A stretch of 64,000 bases of DNA from Acidimicrobiia bacterium (lineage in GTDB: Bacteria; Actinomycetota; Acidimicrobiia; Acidimicrobiales; Bin134). The notes below the pieces were generated by a model. The model was not told where the DNA came from. It saw nothing but the letters and a program-made list of their open reading frames with translations, and searched no databases. Positions 58,257-64,000 of this stretch are shown here, one piece after another. Made by a program: the position numbers and the translations under genes. The stretch covers positions 208,004 through 272,003 of the forward strand of contig JAJEGM010000053.1 in NCBI GenBank assembly GCA_022819825.1, given 5' to 3'. How positions within the stretch are numbered: position 1 is the stretch's first letter; each line of letters begins with the position of its first letter.

Positions 58257-59813
58257 GTGGCTTCAGTAGTCGTCGTCGGATCGGGAGCCGCCGGGTTGAC
58301 CGCGGCGGTGGCCGCGGCACAGGCAGGGGCGGAGGTAACCGTGGTGGAGCGGGCCTCAGTTTTAGGCGGCACTACCGCTTTATCGGGGGGTCTGGCCTGG
58401 ATTCCCGCCAACCGGCTGATGGCGACCGAAGAGGTGGACGACTCCCCCATCCAAGCTCGCCGGTACTTGCACGCGCTGCGGCTGGGCGACGTGGACGACG
58501 AACTCGTTGACTACTTCGCCGATCAAGCACCGGCAGTGGCCGATTGGCTGGAGTCAGCTACTGGATTGTCGTGGCAGACCGTCCCCTACCCCGACTACCA
58601 CCCCGAACTGCCCGGCGGGAAGCCTGGCCATCGTCCCCTGGAGCCCCAGCCCCGCGAGGTGTTGCCTGACCTTGACCAGCGAATCCGGACTGCTCCGAAT
58701 GTGACCGCGCCCATCACCTACCGGGAGCTGGCCACCGGGAACATCGACTGGGGCGAGGTGGCCGACCGGTCCCGCCGGGGCGTCATCACCATGGGCCGAT
58801 CGATGATCGCCTCGCTGACAGAGGCTGCCGAGGCCGCCGGAGCGGTGATCCTCACCGGAACCAAGGTGGACGGCCTGACCCAGTCGGGCGGCACAGTAAA
58901 CGGGGTGCGGGTCGGCCCCGATGTGCTGACCGGTCGGGTGATCTTGGCCTCCGGGGGTTTCGAGCGGGACCCTTCGCTGGTGCAGGCGTTCCTGCGGGGG
59001 CCTATGACCGGCCCGGTGGGTGCTCCCGGCATGGATGGCACCGCGCTCCGCCTGGCGCTGGCCGCGGGGGCCGAACTGGGCAACATGGCCGAGGCGTGGT
59101 GGTGTCCGGCCATGACCATGCCGGGTGAAACCATCGACGGCGAGACCTTCCACCGGCTGGTGCTCACTGAGCGGGCCCGGCCCAGTTCACTGATGGTGGA
59201 CTCCCGGGGACGGCGCTTCGTCAACGAGGCCCGCAACTACAACGACGTGGGCCGGGCCATGCAGGCCTTCGACCCCACTGGATTCCGGTATCCGGCGGCC
59301 ACCGCCTGGCTGGTATTCGACGCCAGCTACCGCCGCCGCTACCACTTGGGCCCGCTACGCCGAGATGACCCCGATCCCAGATGGCTTCACCGGGCCGACA
59401 GCCTTGCCGAATTGGCTGCCGTCATCGAGGCAGACGGCGATGAACTCTCCGCTTCGGTAGCACGGTTCAACCAGCTCGCTGCCACCAGCGACGACCCCGA
59501 TTTCGGCCGGGGTCACTCCATCTATGACCGTTTCGTAGGGGACCCGTCGGCACCCCACCCCACACTCGGCCCAGTAGACGAGCCACCGTTCTACGCCGTC
59601 CACCTCCACCCCGGCTGTCTAGGCACCAAGGGCGGCCCCCGAACCGACATCCACGGCCAAGTCCGCCATCAAGACGGCGGCCTCATCGAAGGTCTCTTCG
59701 CGGTGGGCAACGCCGCCGCCAGCCCCCTTGGAGCGGCCTACCCCGGCGCAGGGGGCACCATCGGGCCGCTGCTCGTTGCCGCCCACGCCGCCGGTCACGC
59801 GGCAGCTAGCTGA
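58257..59813 (+). CDS. FAD-dependent dehydrogenase, 3-ketosteroid delta-1-dehydrogenase-like
   Basis: 518 residues of the FAD_binding_2 group: VVVGSGAAGLTAAVAAA at the start, VVERASVLGGTTALSGG, and C-terminal GGPRTDIHGQVRHQDGG then GNAAASPLGAAYPGAGGTIG. This layout matches 3-ketosteroid delta-1/delta-4 dehydrogenases and fumarate-reductase-like enzymes. GTG 58257 lies 21 bases after the SnoaL stop. Steroid specificity is suggested by the IpdAB neighbours only. Confidence 0.83.
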   Translation: MASVVVVGSGAAGLTAAVAAAQAGAEVTVVERASVLGGTTALSGGLAWIPANRLMATEEVDDSPIQARRYLHALRLGDVDDELVDYFADQAPAVADWLESATGLSWQTVPYPDYHPELPGGKPGHRPLEPQPREVLPDLDQRIRTAPNVTAPITYRELATGNIDWGEVADRSRRGVITMGRSMIASLTEAAEAAGAVILTGTKVDGLTQSGGTVNGVRVGPDVLTGRVILASGGFERDPSLVQAFLRGPMTGPVGAPGMDGTALRLALAAGAELGNMAEAWWCPAMTMPGETIDGETFHRLVLTERARPSSLMVDSRGRRFVNEARNYNDVGRAMQAFDPTGFRYPAATAWLVFDASYRRRYHLGPLRRDDPDPRWLHRADSLAELAAVIEADGDELSASVARFNQLAATSDDPDFGRGHSIYDRFVGDPSAPHPTLGPVDEPPFYAVHLHPGCLGTKGGPRTDIHGQVRHQDGGLIEGLFAVGNAAASPLGAAYPGAGGTIGPLLVAAHAAGHAAAS

Positions 59814-59909
59814 CCAGGAAATTTCCACCCCTCGGGAACCAGCGGACGCTACGCGTCGTCAGATACCCCCAAGAAGATGCCGCGGGCATCGCAGATCAAG
59901 GGGGAACAG

Positions 59910-61772
59910 ATGGCAACTGCAATCAAGTCCAAGCAGGGAAAGCGCTTACTTTGCAATGGGCTGGTTGCCCTAGTCGTGGCATTGGCCCTTCTAGTCCTGT
60001 CATGCGGCAATGACGACGACAGCACCGCGGGCCCCGCACTGGAGATATCAGAGCCATCGATTTCGACATCAGACAGCTCGGCTCCAGATTCCGGTGGGAT
60101 TTCAGAGGCACCTAGAGATGCGCCGGCCAGCCCGTCGGATGAAACCGGTGACCGCGTACTTGTGGTTCCAACCGAAGGCGACGCGGTAGACGAGGACGAA
60201 AGCGCTGCTTTGGACAATCTCAGCCGCCCGGCAGTAGATGAGATGGCCGACGAGGAGATGCCCGCTGAGGAGATGGCCGCAGACGCGATGGACTCAGCCC
60301 CGGCCAGCGGCCGTGCCCAGTCAGCGTCCCCACAACCCATCGAAGAGGCCGCGTCAGAGATGCGTCGGCCCTGTAGGAGATGCGAGCCGAACAATTTCCA
60401 GGACTACGGTGTCAATCCCTTCGTCGACCCCTGGGATGACCCGCTCTCCACCTTCGCCCTTGACGTCGACACCGCCTCCTACACGGTGACCCGCAATTTC
60501 CTGGAAAGCGGGCAGCTGCCTCCCATTGAAGCCGTTCGCACTGAGGAGTTCGTCAACTACTTCGACGGTGGCTACGAAGCGGTTCGAGATGAGTTCACCG
60601 TCACTGTCGATGCCGCTCCCTCACCATTCGTCGACCCCGACCATGTGCTGTTGCGGGTAGGCATCCAGGCGCCGCGAGAGCTCTCGCAGTCGGCCAGCCC
60701 CGACAGCGTGGTGCTGGTGATGGATCGTTCTGGCTCAATGGACGAGCCCACCGGATACGGATCCGAGTCGATGCGGAGGATCACGCTCGCCCACCGGGCA
60801 GTGGAGCTTCTGATCTCAGGATTGCCCCGAGAGACCCGGGTCGGTGTGGTGGCCTACGAGAGTCGATCGGCAACGGTGCTGGAGCCCATGGAGATCGACG
60901 GCAACGCCAAGTGGATCATGGACAAGATCCGCGCCGAAGTGACCCCCGGCGGCTCCACCAACGCCGAATCAGGCTTGATCAGGGGATACGACATGGCTCT
61001 GGACGAGGCCGATGCCGGACGCCAAGTGCTCATGCTGCTCTTGTCCGACGGAGTCGCCAACGTGGGAGCCACCCGCACCGACGAAATCCTCGAGTCGATC
61101 GGCGAGCGCGCCGACATCGCCCTGTCCACCATCGGCGTGGGCCTCGGACCGTTCAACGACGAGCTCATGGAGCAGCTGGCCAACCAAGCCGATGGCACCT
61201 ACCACTACATCGACACGCCCTCTGAAGCTGTGCGAGTGTTCGTCGACGACCTCGACGGGCTGTTGGCCCACGCCGCCCGCGACGCCAAGGTCCAAGTGGA
61301 GTTCGACCCCGACGTGGTCCGCTCCTACCGACTGCTGGGCTACGAGAACCGCGACATCGAGGACGAGTCGTTCCGCGACGACACCCAGGACGCCGGTGAG
61401 CTCGGCATTGGGCACAGCTCGACGGCGCTCTACGAACTGGAGCTGACCTCAAGAACACGGGACGAGCGCAGCACCATTGCCACAGTCAGAATGCGCTACG
61501 AGCGGCCGGCAACCGGCACCATCGTCGAGTTGGTCACACACCTGCCCCGCTCCGCGGTGGAACGGTCATTCGAATCAGCCAACCCCCACTTCCGACTGGC
61601 CGCCGTGGCCGCCGAATTCGCCGAGATCCTGCGGGCCAGCCCCTACGCCCCCAGCCGAATCTCCAGGGAGTTGCAGCACCAAGCCGACGCGGTTGCCGAC
61701 GATCTGCATCGCGACGCCGATGCCGCTGAGCTAGCGTCGCTGATCGACACCGCCCGCCGCCTGCTCCGCTAG
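59910..61772 (+). CDS. von Willebrand factor type A lipoprotein (YfbK-like)
   Basis: 620 residues. Basic N-terminus, membrane segment and lipobox LLVLSC; a low-complexity acidic/Ala region including MADEEMPAEEMAADAM; then a YfbK-type N-terminal module (TFALDVDTASYTVTRNFL) and a VWA domain with MIDAS VLVMDRSGSMD. DUF3520-like C-terminal end. ATG 59910 has AAGGGGG seven bases upstream. Probably surface-anchored protein-protein interaction or Ca/Mg binding; specific role unknown. Confidence 0.9.
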   Translation: MATAIKSKQGKRLLCNGLVALVVALALLVLSCGNDDDSTAGPALEISEPSISTSDSSAPDSGGISEAPRDAPASPSDETGDRVLVVPTEGDAVDEDESAALDNLSRPAVDEMADEEMPAEEMAADAMDSAPASGRAQSASPQPIEEAASEMRRPCRRCEPNNFQDYGVNPFVDPWDDPLSTFALDVDTASYTVTRNFLESGQLPPIEAVRTEEFVNYFDGGYEAVRDEFTVTVDAAPSPFVDPDHVLLRVGIQAPRELSQSASPDSVVLVMDRSGSMDEPTGYGSESMRRITLAHRAVELLISGLPRETRVGVVAYESRSATVLEPMEIDGNAKWIMDKIRAEVTPGGSTNAESGLIRGYDMALDEADAGRQVLMLLLSDGVANVGATRTDEILESIGERADIALSTIGVGLGPFNDELMEQLANQADGTYHYIDTPSEAVRVFVDDLDGLLAHAARDAKVQVEFDPDVVRSYRLLGYENRDIEDESFRDDTQDAGELGIGHSSTALYELELTSRTRDERSTIATVRMRYERPATGTIVELVTHLPRSAVERSFESANPHFRLAAVAAEFAEILRASPYAPSRISRELQHQADAVADDLHRDADAAELASLIDTARRLLR

Positions 61773-61791
61773 CCAAGGAGACCTGTCACCC

Positions 61792-62616
61792 GTGCCCACA
61801 GGCAACGATCAACCCCAAGCCGCCGCGCATGACCAGCGGGCAAAGGACGATTGGCACGTATTGGCCCACCATTACGACAGCCGCCACGGGGATACGGGCA
61901 ATGACTGGCACCGAAACCTGGTGCTGCCCACCACCCTGAACTTGCTGGGCGACATCCAGGGCAAACGAGGAATCGACCTCTGCTGCGGCAGCGGCGTCCT
62001 GGCCCGCCAGCTCGCCGCCCGTGGGGCCCAGGTCACCGGCGCCGACAGGTCGGAAACCTTCCTCTCCCTCGCCGACAAGTACGACGGCAGCGCCGATGTG
62101 GAGTGGCTCTGCTTCCCGCTAGCCGACATCGCCGAACACCTTGAGCCGAGCTCATTCGACTTTGTGACCTGCACGATGGCCCTCATGGACATCCCCGCCA
62201 GCGAAGACCTCTTCGCCGCCATCTCCCACTGCCTGAAACCCCACGGTGTAGCGGTAGTGGTCACGATGCACCCAGTGTTCAAGAATCCCAGCAATCTGCA
62301 ATTCACGATCGAAGGAGAACTCGCGACCGGTGATCAACGGGAGGGAATCATCATCTCCCACTACCTCACTCCGATGGCCCAGGAAGTCGAAGGAATGCCC
62401 GGTCAGCCCCAAAAGCAGCTCAACTTCCATCGCTCCATATCCCATGAGCTGAATCTCGCTTTCGAAGCAGGCCTGGTGGTGGGCGGTTTCACCGAGGTCA
62501 CCAAGAGCGCCTTAGAAGAGACCCCCACCCGACACACCGACTTCTTCATCCCGCCCACCCTCGAAGACGAAATCCCCGTACTCCTAGGACTCCGCTTCAG
62601 GCCATCACCCTGGTAA
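61792..62616 (+). CDS. SAM-dependent methyltransferase
   Basis: 274-residue class I methyltransferase. Motif I IDLCCGSGVLARQLA, acidic motif II in VTGADRSETF, and FDFVTCTMALMDIP. GTG 61792 has AAGGAG upstream. Substrate not recognisable; small molecule or lipid acceptors are both possible. Confidence 0.82.
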   Translation: MPTGNDQPQAAAHDQRAKDDWHVLAHHYDSRHGDTGNDWHRNLVLPTTLNLLGDIQGKRGIDLCCGSGVLARQLAARGAQVTGADRSETFLSLADKYDGSADVEWLCFPLADIAEHLEPSSFDFVTCTMALMDIPASEDLFAAISHCLKPHGVAVVVTMHPVFKNPSNLQFTIEGELATGDQREGIIISHYLTPMAQEVEGMPGQPQKQLNFHRSISHELNLAFEAGLVVGGFTEVTKSALEETPTRHTDFFIPPTLEDEIPVLLGLRFRPSPW

Positions 62617-62685
62617 AGCATCCAATCTCTACCCATAGGGCGTGAAGCGCTACCTCCAACTGGCTGATGCCTAGGCTTGCTTCTG

Positions 62686-63597
62686 ATGGGGCAGATCATC
62701 TTTGGCGACAACCTGCCGGTGTTGCAGGGCTTGCCCGACGCCAGTGTCGACCTCATCTACATTGATCCGCCGTTCAACACCGGCAAGCGCCAGGAGCGCG
62801 ACCGGATCAGGACAGTGCACGACGAATCCAACGGAGACCGAATCGGCTTCGCCGGACGCCGCTACCAGACGATTCACCTCGGCAAGTCGGGCTACGAGGA
62901 CGCCTTCGACGACTACTTGGGCTTCCTTGCTCCTCGATTCGAAGAAGCCCATCGGGTGCTCGCCGCCACCGGCAGCTTCTTCCTGCACATCGACTACCGC
63001 GAGGCCCACTACTGCAAGGTACTGCTCGACCATATCTTCGGCCGAGACTCCTTCATGAACGAGATCATCTGGGCCTACGACTACGGGGCCCGCTCCAAGA
63101 AGAAGTGGTCCGCCAAACACGACAGCATCCTCTGGTACGCCAAAGACCCGTCCGACTACACGTTCTGCTACGAGGAGATGGACAGGATCCCCTACATGGC
63201 CCCCGGCTTGGTCGGCAAAGAAAAGGCCGCCCGGGGCAAAACCCCTACGGACGTCTGGTGGCACACCATCGTCAGCCCCAACGGCAAAGAAAAGACCGGC
63301 TACGCCACCCAAAAGCCCCTCGGCATCATCGAGCGCCTAGTGAAGGTCCACTCCAAACCAGGCGACCTCCTACTCGACTTCTTCGCCGGCAGCGGCACCC
63401 TCGGCGAAGCCGCCGCCAAGCACAACCGCGACTACCTCCTAATCGACAACAACCCCCAAGCCATCGAAGTCATGATCAACCGCCTGGCCCCCACCAACCC
63501 CGAGCTCATCGGCTGCGACACGCTCATCGAGGAAACCCAGGGCGCTAAGGGACCTCCTCCAATTCCCAATCCTCATCGGCAAACGCCGACACGGTAG
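62686..63597 (+). CDS. Site-specific DNA methyltransferase (beta-class, DPPF motif)
   Basis: 303 residues. Motif IV IDPPFNTG comes before motif I FFAGSGTLGE, with TQKPLGIIERLV between them, the order of beta-class N6-adenine/N4-cytosine methyltransferases. A target recognition stretch lies between (residues ~90-200). No adjacent restriction gene, so it is solitary. ATG 62686 is used. The last ~16 residues (from GAKG on) look low-quality, as if the genuine tail continued in another frame. Confidence 0.88.
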   Translation: MGQIIFGDNLPVLQGLPDASVDLIYIDPPFNTGKRQERDRIRTVHDESNGDRIGFAGRRYQTIHLGKSGYEDAFDDYLGFLAPRFEEAHRVLAATGSFFLHIDYREAHYCKVLLDHIFGRDSFMNEIIWAYDYGARSKKKWSAKHDSILWYAKDPSDYTFCYEEMDRIPYMAPGLVGKEKAARGKTPTDVWWHTIVSPNGKEKTGYATQKPLGIIERLVKVHSKPGDLLLDFFAGSGTLGEAAAKHNRDYLLIDNNPQAIEVMINRLAPTNPELIGCDTLIEETQGAKGPPPIPNPHRQTPTR

Positions 63598-63709
63598 AAA
63601 GGTCGTCTACGAAGACCTCCAGCGTGTCCGCCTCGCAGCCAAAGAACGGCACCGGCAGCGATCCGACCTCGCCAGCGTCCTGGGTCACAGCCTCAACGTA
63701 GCAACTTGA
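63542..63709 (+). pseudogene. Possible remnant/frameshifted coding tail after the DNA methyltransferase
   Basis: In a different frame from the methyltransferase, 56 codons read LRDLLQFPILIGKRRHGRK, then VVYEDLQRVRLAAKERHRQR and a stop at 63707-63709. The composition is protein-like, while the methyltransferase's own last residues look unnatural. Either a frameshift near 63540 removed the true end of the methyltransferase, or this is the tail of a deleted neighbouring gene. No family recognised. Confidence 0.3.
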
Positions 63710-63867
63710 GCACTAAGGAAACGCACACAATTCGGGCGGCCGTTCAGTTCGATCCCAGGGTGGGTAGAAGTGGTGCCAACACCACTGGATCTTCTGACTC
63801 CGCCACACGCCACCATGAGCCGTCGATCATCGCTGTTTTCGACCTGACAGATTCTGCGGGGTAAACA

Positions 63868-63890
63868 GGCTCTACGCGATGAAGCGGGGA
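63868..63890. repeat. Candidate terminal inverted repeat of an ISL3-like element
   Basis: GGCTCTACGCG (from 63868) sits across the transposase stop codon. ISL3-family ends often begin GGCTCT. The opposite end is beyond the window, so the pairing cannot be checked. Confidence 0.25.
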
Positions 63891-64000
63891 CGTCGGGTTC
63901 TGATTTTTGTGACGGGTTGAGTTTGGCCTGGTTTTCGTCCGGCGGCAAGCAGGATTCTGAGCCGGTAGTTGTGTAGGTTTCGGTAGCCTCGGGCTGAGCG
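63872..64000 (-). mobile_element. C-terminal end of an ISL3-like transposase (cut by window edge)
   Basis: Reading from 64000 leftward gives 42 residues to a TAG at 63872-63874. RGYRNLHNYRLRILLAAG is typical of the C-terminus of ISL3-family transposases (compare GYRNF-NFR patterns). The body of the transposase lies outside the window to the right. The 160 bases on the left (63710-63871) show no coding feature I can support. Confidence 0.7.

Noticed and set aside
63685..63948. Minus-strand 87-residue frame at the right end
   Set aside because: It overlaps the transposase end in another frame, which has the better match.

Overview
This is high-GC DNA (roughly two thirds G+C by eye) with dense, short-spaced genes and many GTG starts and GTGA/ATGA overlaps. 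The families present (DUF2510, a 13E12/DUF222 HNH protein, two LLM flavin oxidoreductases, IpdA/IpdB-type CoA transferase, several amidohydrolase-2 proteins, MDR alcohol dehydrogenases) point to an actinomycetote. An Acidimicrobiia-like, aerobic, organic-acid/alicycle-degrading bacterium fits best, but the class is an inference. No rRNA, tRNA or CRISPR was found.

Layout. 1-6.8 kb: K+ uptake (two tandem trkH, trkA), 5-formyl-THF cyclo-ligase and a membrane pyrophosphatase of the K+-dependent sequence type. 7-15.8 kb: hydrolase, J-domain protein, AlkB-like protein, then a catabolic operon (SnoaL, dienelactone hydrolase, hydroxyacyl-CoA dehydrogenase, Zn-ADH) and a second Zn-ADH with an amidohydrolase. 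15.8-25.5 kb: scattered catabolic genes (lipoprotein esterase, TIM-barrel epimerase, Gfo/Idh/MocA, CysQ-like phosphatase, MaoC-like, BKACE, FAH, OYE-type reductase). 25.7-33.7 kb: ABC-2 exporter, two more amidohydrolases, an ECF sigma factor with a large membrane-anchored partner. 33.7-37.8 kb: a GrdB-like selenoprotein and xylAB. 37.9-44.2 kb: formate-THF ligase and an NAD-linked formate dehydrogenase. 44.3-47.7 kb: small accessory stretch (CBS protein, membrane protein, HNH protein, toxin-antitoxin pair). 47.8-59.8 kb: folD and a long CoA-ester/alicyclic degradation cluster. 59.9-64 kb: VWA lipoprotein, methyltransferase, solitary DNA methyltransferase and the edge of an ISL3-like insertion sequence.

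The most striking content is two selenoprotein genes within 8 kb, each a single reading frame interrupted by one in-frame TGA. The formate dehydrogenase catalytic subunit (39654-41588) carries the TGA in the classical FdhF position and is followed by a stem-loop with a GGUCU loop in the same register as the E. coli fdhF SECIS. A GrdB-like protein (33752-34909) has a U-x-x-C motif and its own downstream hairpin. The formate dehydrogenase alpha subunit is also split: its N-terminal Fe-S and Molybdop_Fe4S4 part is a separate gene three positions downstream of the catalytic part, so the gene order is permuted relative to the usual polypeptide.

Working together: formate is either oxidised to CO2 with NAD reduction (formate dehydrogenase) or exchanged with the folate pool (Fhs, FolD, cyclo-ligase). 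The catabolic clusters feed acyl-CoA intermediates to thiolase and acyl-CoA dehydrogenase. K+ import by Trk could support the K+-requiring pyrophosphatase. A recurring TANNNT box six bases before the start codon suggests that many of these genes are transcribed without leaders.
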